Of a stretch of DNA of 64,000 nucleotides, positions 44,009 to 53,125 are shown piece after piece. The number at the start of each line of letters is the position of its first letter. The first letter of the stretch is position 1. Origin of the DNA: Chelativorans multitrophicus (GTDB taxonomy: Bacteria; Pseudomonadota; Alphaproteobacteria; Rhizobiales; Rhizobiaceae). The DNA is taken from the NCBI RefSeq assembly GCF_011317445.1, contig NZ_JAAAPL010000005.1, positions 1-64,000 on the forward strand, in the 5' to 3' direction. A program made the translations under genes and the position numbers. Below the pieces are notes generated by a model. The model ran no database searches. It was not told the DNA's origin and saw nothing but the letters and a program-made list of their open reading frames with translations.

Positions 44009-45132
44009 GACACGGCCTCAACAACGTCGAACATTCCCATCCACCCGAGTTCCGTGAACTCGGACTGGTGTGCGTGGAACATGTAGAGCCCAGGCTCGTG
44101 GTCAGCGAAGGTGAACTCAAGGATGCCCCGCTGCGCCTGGCACTGCATGATGACGTCGACCGTCTTCAGCGTGGGCGTGAGCGTGGTTCCCTGGTCGTAA
44201 TAGTCAAAAAAGTTGGCGTGCAGGTGGAAGGAGTTGATCGGGTCGAATTCCGTGACATTCACGAGGAAGACGCGCACTGGCCGGGACTTTTCAATCCGGA
44301 TCGGTTTCTTTGCATAGCAATGCGCGATCGTGTTGCAGGCATAGAACTCGTTCTCGCCGTCGAATGTCGTGTCGAAGGCGTTCATGACCATTGCCAGTTC
44401 CTGCCAGCGGGAGTTCTCCTGAGTGCCCAGTAGTCGCGAACGGGCGACGTCGGCGAACTCCGGATGCCGCTCCGGATCGGGGTCGACGACGAACAGGCCG
44501 TACATCCCCTTATGGATGTGGCGTGCCAGCGGCAGCGCATGGCAATGGTAGAGGTGACAACCGAAAGGCTTGGCGTCGAACTCGTAGACGAATTCCTCGC
44601 CGGGACCGATCAGCCCCGCACCGGGAACGCCATCCATGCGCGCCGCGTGAATTCCGTGGAAGTGCATGGAGTGCGGATGCGATCCGTTATTGCGGAAAAC
44701 GATGCGGAGGCGCTCTCCTTCCACCGCCCTCAACGCCGGCCCCGGAACGCGGCCGTTGAACGTCCAGGCCGGGAACATTACGCCCGGAGCGATCTCAATT
44801 TCCTTGTCCTCGGCGATGACTTCGAAGGTCCGCAGCCGCCTTCCGTCAGGCAGCGTGGAGAGCGTTCCGCTTTCCCAGTCGGTCAGCATGGTGGTGGGGT
44901 CGAAACCGTTCCGGGCGTCATCGACCTCACCAACGGTAATCATAGAGCCGTGCGCCGCTCGGTGGGCCGGCACGCTGTCGGCGGTTGCCGCCGCAGTGGC
45001 GGAACCGTGGCCCGCTGGATGCGCCGACTGTCCTAAAGCAGAGCGGGCGCTGAGCGCTGCCCCGCTCGCGGCAAGTAGCCCGGCACCGAGAAATCCTCGA
45101 CGTCCGCGATCGAAGGGCAGCCAGCGCTTCAT
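44005..45132 (-). CDS. Two-domain multicopper oxidase (nitrite-reductase-like fold)
   Basis: The 375-residue exported protein begins with an N-terminal RGRRGFLGAGLLAASGAAL signal, Tat-like. Copper ligands are in HSMHFHGIH, GCHLYHCHALPLARHIHKGM (type 1 Cys/His/Met), NSFHLHANFFD and YMFHAHQSEF. It has two cupredoxin domains, shorter than CueO. Because it is translationally coupled to a ZIP transporter, it may oxidise the metal before or during transport, or detoxify excess. First gene of the unit, downstream of two palindromes facing mntR. Confidence 0.85.
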   Translation of the reverse strand: MKRWLPFDRGRRGFLGAGLLAASGAALSARSALGQSAHPAGHGSATAAATADSVPAHRAAHGSMITVGEVDDARNGFDPTTMLTDWESGTLSTLPDGRRLRTFEVIAEDKEIEIAPGVMFPAWTFNGRVPGPALRAVEGERLRIVFRNNGSHPHSMHFHGIHAARMDGVPGAGLIGPGEEFVYEFDAKPFGCHLYHCHALPLARHIHKGMYGLFVVDPDPERHPEFADVARSRLLGTQENSRWQELAMVMNAFDTTFDGENEFYACNTIAHCYAKKPIRIEKSRPVRVFLVNVTEFDPINSFHLHANFFDYYDQGTTLTPTLKTVDVIMQCQAQRGILEFTFADHEPGLYMFHAHQSEFTELGWMGMFDVVEAVS

Positions 45133-45188
45133 GTTTGCTCCGCTTGGATGATAGCGACTGCAAAAAAGGAAAGCACAACATCTGAATT

Positions 45189-45202
45189 ATAGCAAATGCT
45201 AT
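45189..45202. promoter_or_regulatory. Palindrome ATAGCAAATGCTAT, probable MntR site
   Basis: The six-base arms are perfect, with a two-base centre. It lies 57 bases upstream of the oxidase start codon, in the divergent intergenic region with mntR. A related palindrome is at 45252-45265. DtxR-family regulators bind such inverted repeats. Confidence 0.6.
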
Positions 45203-45251
45203 TTCAATGATCGCGAGCGGAGCCACTCCCGTATTCTCGCTTGGATAATCC

Positions 45252-45265
45252 ATAGCCGAGGCTAT
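45252..45265. promoter_or_regulatory. Palindrome ATAGCCGAGGCTAT, probable MntR site
   Basis: It has perfect six-base arms, shares ATAGC...GCTAT with the site at 45189 and lies 30 bases before the mntR start. Placement suggests autoregulation plus control of the oxidase-ZIP-cytochrome unit. Confidence 0.6.
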
Positions 45266-45294
45266 AATGCTTTCTGAGCGTTGTGAGGAACTGG

Positions 45295-45756
45295 ATGGCG
45301 ATGGACGAAAATGCGCCAAAGGAAGATGGGGCTGGCGTGCTCGTGGACGCTGCAACGCACGTCGAGAGCTTTAGGCAGACAAGGAGCAATCGACGGTTGG
45401 AGCTGGTCGAAGACTATGTCGAGCTGATCGCAGATCTGATCGACCATGGCGGCGAGGCCCGCCAGGTGGACATCGCCCATCGCTTGGGCGTCGCGCAGCC
45501 GACGGTGGCAAAGATGTTGAAGCGTCTGGCCGCTGACGGCTTTATCCAGCGGCGGCGTTACCGTGGAGCGTTCCTGACGGAGGCTGGCAAGGAATTGGCT
45601 CGCGTCAGCCGGGAACGCCACCAGGTGGTCGAATCGTTCCTTTGCGCACTTGGCATCAGCCCTGAAACCGCGCGCATCGATGCCGAAGGGATCGAGCACC
45701 ACGTCAGCTCCGAAACTCTCGACGCCTTCCGGCGATTTCTCGGAGCGCGAAGCTGA
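45295..45756 (+). CDS. mntR: MntR, DtxR-family manganese-responsive regulator
   Basis: The 153-residue protein has an N-terminal winged helix ([34 protein letters not shown]) and a metal-binding/dimerisation domain with [26 protein letters not shown] and ETLDAF, the standard MntR ligand block. It represses Mn uptake genes when Mn is plentiful. GTG 45283 and ATG 45301 are alternative starts; ATG 45295 has TGAGGA upstream. It is divergent from the oxidase-ZIP-cytochrome unit, and the two palindromes between them are likely its operators. Confidence 0.87.
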   Translation: MAMDENAPKEDGAGVLVDAATHVESFRQTRSNRRLELVEDYVELIADLIDHGGEARQVDIAHRLGVAQPTVAKMLKRLAADGFIQRRRYRGAFLTEAGKELARVSRERHQVVESFLCALGISPETARIDAEGIEHHVSSETLDAFRRFLGARS

Positions 45757-45777
45757 CTCAAACCCGGCAGGAGTTCG

Positions 45778-46404
45778 TCAAAGGCCGATTGGGCCTGACC
45801 GGGACGGTTTATTGGCTTCCTCGCGCACCTCGCGCGCCACATCGCGCAGAATCTCGATGCCTCCCTTAACCGCGATGGCTGCGACTGCGACGCCCACCAG
45901 GAGGTCGGGCCAGGCACGTCCGGTCCAAAGCACCAGGCCTCCTGCGAGGATGATGCCCGCGTTCGACACGAAGTCATTATAGCTAAAGGTCCGCGCCGCC
46001 CTGACATTGACGTCGCCTTTCGCGCGGTTCAGCAACCAGACACAGAGGGCATTCACCGCCGCCCCGACAACCGCCATCCCAATCATCGTGGGTCCGAGAG
46101 GCTCGCTGCCCGTGAGAAATCGCCGAACGGCATCGGCAATCACCGCCAACGCGAATAGCAGCAGCATCACGCCCGACACCCGGGCCGCGCCGTGCTTCCA
46201 CGCTTCGCCCCGACCGAGCGCCAACAGGCTGAGAATGTAGACGAGGCTGTCGGAGGCGTTGTCGAGAGCGTTCGCTATCAGCGCGTTCGAATCGGCGAGA
46301 AGTCCGCCGATTCCGAAAGCCGCCACCAGACCGACATTGAGACCGAGCACGATCCAAAGCGTGCGGCGCTGTTGGTGCGTGTCTGGATCGGCATATCCAG
46401 TCAT
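45778..46404 (-). CDS. Cation diffusion facilitator (CDF) transporter
   Basis: From ATG 46404 there are 208 residues with about six membrane helices. Features are the start of the CDF domain (IVLGLNVGLVAAFGIGGLLA), the DNASDSLVY metal site in TM2 and FSYNDFVSNAGIILAGG in TM5, whose Asp residues form the transport site. CDF exporters remove Zn, Cd, Co or Mn by proton antiport. The cytoplasmic C-terminal domain is very short, so this is a minimal form. Its start overlaps the HXXEE-type gene by 4 bases, and a MerR gene lies upstream. Confidence 0.85.
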   Translation of the reverse strand: MTGYADPDTHQQRRTLWIVLGLNVGLVAAFGIGGLLADSNALIANALDNASDSLVYILSLLALGRGEAWKHGAARVSGVMLLLFALAVIADAVRRFLTGSEPLGPTMIGMAVVGAAVNALCVWLLNRAKGDVNVRAARTFSYNDFVSNAGIILAGGLVLWTGRAWPDLLVGVAVAAIAVKGGIEILRDVAREVREEANKPSRSGPIGL

Positions 46405-46979
46405 GCTGCCCGGTCTCGCATGAAATCGCGCCCAAACGCGAGCCGCCACATGCCCCACCAGGCGATCGGGGCGAGCGGCAGGACGCTTGCCATGCCGGGA
46501 AAGTACCCGTACGGGCCACCGGTGAAAAACGGAAAGACGAAGTGTACGAGCTCGGTGATTCCCATGGAAGCGAAAAACGTCCAGGCGAGGAAGTAGCCAA
46601 AGGCGTGCTCGCGTCCTACCAGCCACGGGATCAGCAGCCACATGCCTGCAAAGGCGTAAAGCAGTATGGCCAGCGGCGATCCTTCTACCGGCACGGGAAC
46701 CCCGGTCAGCCGTGACAGCGCGGGAAAGAAATCGAGATAGCGCTCCTCGAGCTTGTGCAGAACGAACAGGGCCAGACAAAGGAAGTAAGGAACTCGAATG
46801 GCAGCGAAGGGGACTTCCGCGGGGATAAAGATCCATAAGAGCAGCCCGCCTAGGAAGCCGAGTGCAAACAACGCCATCGGAATAAAGCCGAGCAAAACGT
46901 ACCCCAAGGCGACTACTGCCGCAGTGAACACCGCCGCCAAGGCAACGACGTTGGAGGATCTATGGTTCGTTCGGTCCAT
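46401..46979 (-). CDS. HXXEE-type integral membrane protein
   Basis: The 192-residue protein has about six membrane helices and the family motif HKLEE in FVLHKLEERYLDFFPALS. HXXEE-domain proteins are small membrane proteins of unknown activity that often sit near metal or stress genes. The gene is co-translated with the CDF exporter downstream (4-base overlap) and lies 67 bases after a MerR gene. The spacing and partner suggest an accessory role in metal export. Confidence 0.7.
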   Translation of the reverse strand: MDRTNHRSSNVVALAAVFTAAVVALGYVLLGFIPMALFALGFLGGLLLWIFIPAEVPFAAIRVPYFLCLALFVLHKLEERYLDFFPALSRLTGVPVPVEGSPLAILLYAFAGMWLLIPWLVGREHAFGYFLAWTFFASMGITELVHFVFPFFTGGPYGYFPGMASVLPLAPIAWWGMWRLAFGRDFMRDRAA

Positions 46980-47046
46980 GTCCTTCCCTTCGCGAGAGAC
47001 AAGCGCTTCGACAGTCTGATCCTCGTGGGGGGTGGCGAAGCTTCGC

Positions 47047-47451
47047 TCAGTGCTCGCTTTCGCAGAGGTCGTGATTGGCGAGCGCGCGGATCACGTAACA
47101 ATTGCGGGCATTCTCGCCCATACAATGGCTCGAGATGCGTTCGAGTTCCTGTTCGAGACGCTTCAGTTTTTCGATTTTCTCGCGAACTGCCTGGAACTGC
47201 TCCGCCGCGATCCGGTTGGCTTGTTCGCAGGGGCGATCAGGATGGATGCTGAGTTCCAGAAGCTCCCGGATAGATTCGATCGTGAGGCCGAGATCGCGAG
47301 CATGCTTGATAAACGACAGACGGTCGCGCTCCTCGCGGCTGTAGCGTCGCTGGTTGCCTTCGGATCGCTCCGCGGGCGCCATCAAACCCATGTGTTCATA
47401 ATAGCGGATGGTCGGCACCTTCACGCGGGACAAATCTCCAATCGTGAGCAT
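47047..47451 (-). CDS. MerR-family metal-responsive regulator
   Basis: The 134-residue protein has an N-terminal winged helix MLTIGDLSRVKVPTIRYYEH, then the dimerisation helix and a cysteine-rich C-terminus: PDRPCEQA and HCMGENARNCYVIRALANHD ending CESEH. This pattern resembles ZntR/CadR/PbrR-type sensors of Zn, Cd or Pb. It precedes the HXXEE-CDF pair on the same strand, so it probably activates that promoter. No clear long-spacer MerR operator was seen between 46980 and 47046. Confidence 0.85.
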   Translation of the reverse strand: MLTIGDLSRVKVPTIRYYEHMGLMAPAERSEGNQRRYSREERDRLSFIKHARDLGLTIESIRELLELSIHPDRPCEQANRIAAEQFQAVREKIEKLKRLEQELERISSHCMGENARNCYVIRALANHDLCESEH

Positions 47452-47738
47452 GATCGATACTCCGATCCTCTGGCGACTAAAGCATAGGATGGGAGACCGG
47501 CGCAGATGATCAGAGCTGACGCGATAAAGTTGCCATGGCCTTGGCGATGAAGTAGGTACATTTCACAGGAAACTCCAGCTTCGTGCTAGAATGTGCATCG
47601 AGTCCCTTGGCTTCTTCAAGACAAGGAGCTGTCGTCCAGATAGCCCACGGCGCCGAGCGACGTTTGCAGTTCGCTCGACATCCCGCAGCGAAAGCCACGA
47701 CGCTGATCGTCACACCGACTTGAATTCGGGAACTGCGG

Positions 47739-48503
47739 TCACTGCCCAAGTATCTGGCTGAGAAACAGCTTCGTCCGTTCGTTGCGAGGTGATGAGAAGA
47801 AAGCGGCCGGTACGTTCTCCTCGACGATCTGGCCTCCGTCCATGAACACCACACGATCGGCGACTGCCTGTGCGAAGCCCATCTCATGCGTCACGCACAC
47901 CATTGTCATGCCCTCGTTCGCCAGTCCGATTATGGTGTCGAGCACTTCCTTGATCATCTCGGGATCGAGCGCGGACGTCGGCTCATCGAACAGCATGATC
48001 CGCGGCCTCATGCACAAGGCCCGCGCGATAGCGACGCGTTGCTGCTGGCCGCCTGAAAGCTGCCCCGGATATTTGCCTGCCTGTTCGGGTATGCGGACCT
48101 TGCGCAGGAAATGCATGGCGGTCTCCTTGGCTTCCTCCCGAGGCAGCTTCCGCACCCAGATGGGTGCAAGCGTACAGTTCTCGAGGACCGTCAGGTGAGG
48201 AAAGAGGTTGAAATGCTGAAACACCATGCCGACCTCCGAGCGGATCTTCTCGATCCCCTTGAGGTCGTTCGTCAACTCGGTGCCTTCCACCACGATCCGG
48301 CCGGTCTGGTGCTGTTCCAGCCGGTTTATCGTTCTTATGAGCGTGGATTTGCCCGAACCCGACGGGCCGCAGATGACGATCCTTTCGCCTTGGGCGACCG
48401 TCAGCGTCACATTCCGAAGCGCCTGGAAATCGCCGAAGGACTTGCCGAGATTTTCGATCTTGATCGCCGCGCCGCGATCCGTCTGCCTCTCAACATTCTT
48501 CAT
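47739..48503 (-). CDS. Amino-acid ABC transporter ATP-binding protein (AapP/GlnQ type)
   Basis: The 254-residue ATPase has Walker [15 protein letters not shown], signature [14 protein letters not shown], Walker [15 protein letters not shown] and the H-loop VTHEMGFAQ. It powers import of amino acids. It is the last gene of an aapJQMP-like set, with a 4-base overlap to the preceding permease. The 287 bases downstream to the MerR gene hold no recognised feature. Confidence 0.92.
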   Translation of the reverse strand: MKNVERQTDRGAAIKIENLGKSFGDFQALRNVTLTVAQGERIVICGPSGSGKSTLIRTINRLEQHQTGRIVVEGTELTNDLKGIEKIRSEVGMVFQHFNLFPHLTVLENCTLAPIWVRKLPREEAKETAMHFLRKVRIPEQAGKYPGQLSGGQQQRVAIARALCMRPRIMLFDEPTSALDPEMIKEVLDTIIGLANEGMTMVCVTHEMGFAQAVADRVVFMDGGQIVEENVPAAFFSSPRNERTKLFLSQILGQ

Positions 48504-49588
48504 CCACGCTTCTCCGCGCCGCTGCGTTCAAGGAAATCTGCAAATCGCGCGAACGAAAAGGCGAGCGCGAAGTAGATCAAGCCGATAAAGAGAAAGGTTT
48601 CGGTGGAAGGCGCCGGCCATGCAGGGTCGGAGAGTGCCGCCTTGCCTGAGCTGATCAGGTCGAACAGGCCGACCACCAGCACGAGACTTGTGTTCTTGAT
48701 CATCACGATGATCGTGTTGGTCAGCGCCGGTATGACGATCCGGATCGCCTGAGGCAAGATGATCAGCCTTTGCGTCTTCCAGTAGCCTAAGCCGAGGGCC
48801 TCGGCCGCTTCCGACTGGCCGCTCGGGATTGACTGCAGGCCGCCGCGTAGAACCTCCGCGAGGTAGGCGGCGGCAAAGATGGTCAACGCAATTAACGCGC
48901 GCACGAACTTGTCCGGGAGGAGCGCCTCCGGCAGGAACAGCGGCAGCAGGATGGACGCCACGAGAAGCAGACTGAGCAGTGGCAGCCCACGTATAGTCTC
49001 AATGAAGAGCACACTCAGGGTGCGGACGACCGGCAGGTTCGACCTGCGGCCCAGCGCGAGCAGGATGGCGGCCGGAAAGCCGAGTCCAATGGCAAAGACC
49101 GTGAGGATCAGCGTCACCGGCAATCCGCCCCATGAGCTTGTGGGCACAGCGGCCAACCCGAAGCCGCCACCCATCAGCCACAGGACCACCACCATCATGG
49201 CGACCCAGACGAGTCCCAGGCTGGGCCGCCATGCGGAAGGCCGTGCCGATGCGACGAGCGTCGTGATGATGAGGACGCATACCAGCCCGGCGCGCCATCG
49301 CTCCGTCGGCGGATAGATGCCGAACAGGATCTGGCCGGACTTGGCGATCACGAAGCTCCAGCAGGCTCCGGTCTTGCCCACGCATGTTTCCGGTTCGGCA
49401 GGGAAAATGGCGGCCTTGAGGACTGCCCAGTCCAGCAGTAGCCACCCGAACCGGGCCATCAGCCAAAGCAGGACGACTGTCAGGGCGGCATTGAGCGGCG
49501 TGCCGAAGAACGGCGCGAGCCGACGAAGCAGTGAGCGCATGTCAGGCCCGGCGGTACGCGCGATCGTATTGGACGCTGTGTCGGCCAT
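48500..49588 (-). CDS. Amino-acid ABC transporter permease (AapM type)
   Basis: The 362-residue inner-membrane permease has about eight helices and a conserved EAA loop region ([20 protein letters not shown]). The length and extended N-terminus fit AapM rather than the short HisM type. It pairs with the permease upstream, from which it is separated by 3 bases, to form the heterodimeric channel. Confidence 0.88.
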   Translation of the reverse strand: MADTASNTIARTAGPDMRSLLRRLAPFFGTPLNAALTVVLLWLMARFGWLLLDWAVLKAAIFPAEPETCVGKTGACWSFVIAKSGQILFGIYPPTERWRAGLVCVLIITTLVASARPSAWRPSLGLVWVAMMVVVLWLMGGGFGLAAVPTSSWGGLPVTLILTVFAIGLGFPAAILLALGRRSNLPVVRTLSVLFIETIRGLPLLSLLLVASILLPLFLPEALLPDKFVRALIALTIFAAAYLAEVLRGGLQSIPSGQSEAAEALGLGYWKTQRLIILPQAIRIVIPALTNTIIVMIKNTSLVLVVGLFDLISSGKAALSDPAWPAPSTETFLFIGLIYFALAFSFARFADFLERSGAEKRG

Positions 49589-49591
49589 GTC

Positions 49592-50734
49592 TCAGCGCTC
49601 CATGATGGCAATGCGGCGATTGTAGGCGTTGAGCAGCGCGGACAATGCCAGGTTTACGGCTAGAAAGACCCCGAGGATGATTGCCACGCCTTCGATCGCA
49701 TGGCTGGTCTTGTTGATCATGGTGCTGACGACCGTCATGAAATCCTGGTAGCCGACGACGATTGCCAGAGTGGAATTCTTGACCACGTTTATGTACTGGC
49801 TGTTCAGTGGCGGAACGATACTTCGCAAAGCCAGCGGCACGACCACGAGCCGGTAGGTCTGACCTCGCGACAGTCCCAGCGCGGTCGCCGCCTCCCACTG
49901 CCCCTTGCGAACAGCCAGAATTCCGCCTCGCACGATCTCACCGATAAAGCCGGCGGTGTAAAAAGTGAGGCCGATCAGGATCGTGGTCAGTTCCGGCGTC
50001 AGTGACCAGCCGCCCGAAAAGTTCGCTCGGCGGAATTCCGGGATGTCCAGAGAAACGGCGTCGCGGTAGGCGAGCAGAAAGATGCTGGCCCCGAGCGCGG
50101 TAAACAGCCACGCCGCACTCACATAGGCCGGTCGCCTGCCTGTCTCGACCTGGCGCTGCCGCGCCGCATAGGAAGCCACCACGAGAATTGCGGCACTCGT
50201 TGCAAGGAACGCTGCTGGTGCAAGCACCGAAGCCGACCAGGTGAGAGCTGGCATCGAGAGGCCTCGCACCGAGATGTGCGTACCGGGCGCGAGCTTCCAT
50301 GCCTGGGTGGCGAGCGGCACGACCTCCCACCAAAGCGCGTAGTTGAAGATCAGCAGGACGACCAACGGCGTGTTTCGGGCCACCTCCACCCAGACACGGC
50401 ACAGACCGCTCACCAGCGGATTGCTGCTCAGGCGGCCAATACCAATGAACAGGCCGATCACGCTGGCCAGCAGTATGACAAGGACGGAGATGAAAAGGCT
50501 GTTTGACAGGCCGACGACCGCGGCCCACCAGTTCGGATCGGAAGACGAATACGGCAGGATCGTTTCGGCGATTTGGAAGTTTGCTGGCCGCCAGAGAAAC
50601 CCGAAACCGAGAGGAATTCCGCGAAGCTCGAGGTTTCGTGCCGTGGCCGTGAGAAGCACGAACCCGAGAGCGGCGACGCCTGCCAGAAGAGCGGCCTGAG
50701 CCATAATCGCCCGAAATCGAGCATCCTGCAGCAT
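49592..50734 (-). CDS. Amino-acid ABC transporter permease (AapQ type)
   Basis: The ATG at 50734 (GGAGG ribosome site) gives 380 residues with several membrane helices and the EAA loop WEAATALGLSRGQTYRLVVV. A longer open frame upstream is ignored because it overlaps the binding-protein gene. Together with the AapM-like subunit it forms the membrane channel of a general or sulfur amino-acid importer. Confidence 0.87.
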   Translation of the reverse strand: MLQDARFRAIMAQAALLAGVAALGFVLLTATARNLELRGIPLGFGFLWRPANFQIAETILPYSSSDPNWWAAVVGLSNSLFISVLVILLASVIGLFIGIGRLSSNPLVSGLCRVWVEVARNTPLVVLLIFNYALWWEVVPLATQAWKLAPGTHISVRGLSMPALTWSASVLAPAAFLATSAAILVVASYAARQRQVETGRRPAYVSAAWLFTALGASIFLLAYRDAVSLDIPEFRRANFSGGWSLTPELTTILIGLTFYTAGFIGEIVRGGILAVRKGQWEAATALGLSRGQTYRLVVVPLALRSIVPPLNSQYINVVKNSTLAIVVGYQDFMTVVSTMINKTSHAIEGVAIILGVFLAVNLALSALLNAYNRRIAIMER

Positions 50735-50787
50735 CTCTGCCTCCTTGCCCCCATGGCCGCCCGGCCTTCGCCGGACGGCGTCCACGG

Positions 50788-51819
50788 CTACTTGAACGGG
50801 ATGGGGAACAATATTCCGCCGTCGCGCGGAAGCGCGTTGAGACGGCGTTCGGCCTTCAAGGGGCTCTCCTCGCCCAGATTGCGCGCGAACACCTCGCCAT
50901 AGTTGCCGACTTGCTTGATCACGTTGTAGATCCATTTGTCGTCGAGCTTGAGAGGCTCGCCGATACCCGGTTCCACGCCAAGAGCCTTGCGGGTTTCGCC
51001 GTCCGTTGCACTTGCGGCGATTTCATCGACATTCTTGGATGTGATGCCGCGATCTTCCGCCCACACCATGGCGTTGAAAGCGTAGCGGACGATGTCGAAC
51101 CAGCGGTCGTCGCCGCGAGGTATAGCCAAAGCGAGCGGTTCCGTCGTCGCTCCACTCTGGAAGATCGCATGCTCGTCAGGATTGCTCGCGACCGCTGCCC
51201 TCTGCCCGGCGATCGCGAAACCGTCGCTCATGTAGCCGTCACACCGCCCTCCGAAATAGGCGTCGCGCGCGAGGATCGTCGAGTCGAAGTAGACGCGTTC
51301 GACCTTTACCTGATTTTGCTGCTCGATCAGGTCGAGCGCATTTTCCACGAGGCTGCCGCCGCCCTGAAGGCAGATGGTCAGCCCCTCGAGATCGGCTGCG
51401 GCCCCGACGTTCAAAGACTTGCGCAGCATGATCGCGTCACCGTCAACCAGATTGATAGCGACGAAACGGACTGCCACGTCGCGGGTATACGTCCAGGTCG
51501 TGGTGCGAGCCAGCACGTCGACTTCGCCGGTCTGGACGGCCGGAATCCGCTGGGCTGCGTTCAGCGGCACGAACTGGGCCTTCTGGCTGTCGCCGAAGAA
51601 GGCAGCAGCGACGGCGCGGCAGCTGTCGACGTCGAACCCGGTCCACACTCCCTTGTCGTCGGGACGGGAAAGCCCTGGCACCCCCTGACTGGCGCCGCAG
51701 CTGACATATCCGCGCTGACGGACTTTGTCCGTGATGGATTGCGCGTTCACCGACCCGGCCCCGATCAAGACCATTGCCGCGGCGGCGGCAAACTGAGTTA
51801 CTCGTTTCATCTGCGTCAT
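50788..51819 (-). CDS. Amino-acid ABC transporter substrate-binding protein (AapJ type)
   Basis: The 343-residue periplasmic protein has a signal peptide (FAAAAAMVLIGAGSVNAQ). The mature start ITDKVRQRGYVSCGASQG and the GVWTGFDVDSCRAVAAAFFG block are typical of the AapJ/GltI binding proteins. It delivers the amino acid to the permeases. Its start overlaps the PLP-lyase stop by 4 bases, tying transport to that enzyme, so a cystathionine-like or other sulfur amino acid is a reasonable ligand guess. Confidence 0.88.
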   Translation of the reverse strand: MTQMKRVTQFAAAAAMVLIGAGSVNAQSITDKVRQRGYVSCGASQGVPGLSRPDDKGVWTGFDVDSCRAVAAAFFGDSQKAQFVPLNAAQRIPAVQTGEVDVLARTTTWTYTRDVAVRFVAINLVDGDAIMLRKSLNVGAAADLEGLTICLQGGGSLVENALDLIEQQNQVKVERVYFDSTILARDAYFGGRCDGYMSDGFAIAGQRAAVASNPDEHAIFQSGATTEPLALAIPRGDDRWFDIVRYAFNAMVWAEDRGITSKNVDEIAASATDGETRKALGVEPGIGEPLKLDDKWIYNVIKQVGNYGEVFARNLGEESPLKAERRLNALPRDGGILFPIPFK

Positions 51820-53045
51820 CGCTCCTCTTTCTGTAGTTCCCTCTGTTCAACGACATGTTTGCGCACGCTGTGCGTGGTACTGGCGGACAAGACCGCCAGA
51901 GCCGCTTCGATGTCCGCCTGCAGATCCTCGACGGGCTCGAGGCCGATCGAGAAGCGGATGAGTTTCCTCGGTATGGAGGCAGGTCCGCCGATCGTGTTGA
52001 ACGGGACCTGGGGTGTGACAATGCTGTGGGTGCTGCCCCAACTCGCTCCGATGCGGAAAATCCGCAGAGCGTCCACGAATGCGGACGTGTATTCCTGATA
52101 GGGCGGCGCCAGTTCGATGGAGAAGAGCCCGCTCGCTCCGCGGAAATCTCGTTTCCAGAGATGATGCCCGGGATCGCCCTGAAGGGCTGGATGCAGCACC
52201 CGCGCGATTTCTGGACGTGCGATGAGCCACTGCGCTAGGGTCAGCGCCGAGGCACCCTCGCGCTCGATCCGGAGAGGCATCGTCTGAAGGCCGCGCAAGG
52301 CCAGGCTCGCATCGTCGGCAGATACGCCCAGCCCCATGAGGCGACTGACGTCCTTCATTCGACGGAAGAGTGCCTCATCGCGGGTCACGAGAGCGCCGAG
52401 GAGCACGTCCGCATGACCACCGGCGTGCTTGGACAACGCCTCCATGGCGATATCAGCACCAAGGTCGAGCGGATTGCAGCACAGCGCCGATGCCCATGTG
52501 TTGTCGGCAAGCACACACCCCCCCCATGCGTGCGCCGCATGCGCGATGGCGGGAATGTCCTGGATCTCCATCGTGTTCGAGCCGGGGGACTCGACCACAA
52601 CCATCCGGGTACGGTCGTCCAAGAATGCACCGATACCGGATGCGACGCCGGGATCGTAGAGCGCCACCTCGACACCGAAGGCCGCGAGCATTTCCGTGCA
52701 GAATGTGCGAGTGGACCCGTAGGCGGAGGTCGTCACCAGCACGCGGTCGCCAGCTTTCAAGAGCGCACTGAGGGCGAGCACCGTCGCGGACTGCCCTGAT
52801 GGCAGGCACAGGCAATGGTCTGCCGCGTACAATTCGGAAATGCGCGCCTCTAATGTGCGGCTGGTCGGCGTGCCGTAGAGTCCGTAGGTGTAGCCGTCGT
52901 AGAAGTGCTCGTAGCGGCTCTCGAAGGCATCGGACGAGGGAAAGACGATGGTCGAAGCCCGCGTCACCGGAACAGCAAGGCTGGCGAAGCCCTCGTCGCT
53001 CGCTGGCTCGGCACGCAGTAATCTGGTTTCTGATTTCAAGGCCAA
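51816..53045 (-). CDS. Cystathionine beta-lyase / Cys-Met metabolism PLP enzyme (MetC-like)
   Basis: This 409-residue fold-type I PLP enzyme has the PLP lysine in AMEALSKHAGGHADVLLG. The cofactor-binding blocks LCLPSGQSATVLALSALLKA and GCVLADNTWASALCCNPLD are present. The family cleaves cystathionine to homocysteine, pyruvate and ammonia, or related substrates. It is the first gene of an operon with the Aap-type transporter, so it likely acts on imported amino acid. The LysR gene is divergent, with 80 bases between the start codons. Confidence 0.88.
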   Translation of the reverse strand: MALKSETRLLRAEPASDEGFASLAVPVTRASTIVFPSSDAFESRYEHFYDGYTYGLYGTPTSRTLEARISELYAADHCLCLPSGQSATVLALSALLKAGDRVLVTTSAYGSTRTFCTEMLAAFGVEVALYDPGVASGIGAFLDDRTRMVVVESPGSNTMEIQDIPAIAHAAHAWGGCVLADNTWASALCCNPLDLGADIAMEALSKHAGGHADVLLGALVTRDEALFRRMKDVSRLMGLGVSADDASLALRGLQTMPLRIEREGASALTLAQWLIARPEIARVLHPALQGDPGHHLWKRDFRGASGLFSIELAPPYQEYTSAFVDALRIFRIGASWGSTHSIVTPQVPFNTIGGPASIPRKLIRFSIGLEPVEDLQADIEAALAVLSASTTHSVRKHVVEQRELQKEER

Positions 53046-53125
53046 TCTCCTGCCTAGAGGTGTAGCCCAGTGAACCTATGTGCGATAATGCTGCCGTGAT
53101 ATGTACATTATGCGCTGGTGTTATT

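Noticed and set aside
46980-47046. MerR-type long-spacer operator in front of the HXXEE gene
   Set aside because: The expected -35/-10 with 19-20 bp spacer and a dyad could not be recognised with confidence.
50911-52098. 395-codon plus-strand frame opposite the AapJ and lyase genes
   Set aside because: It spans the boundary of two well-supported minus-strand genes and has shadow-like composition.
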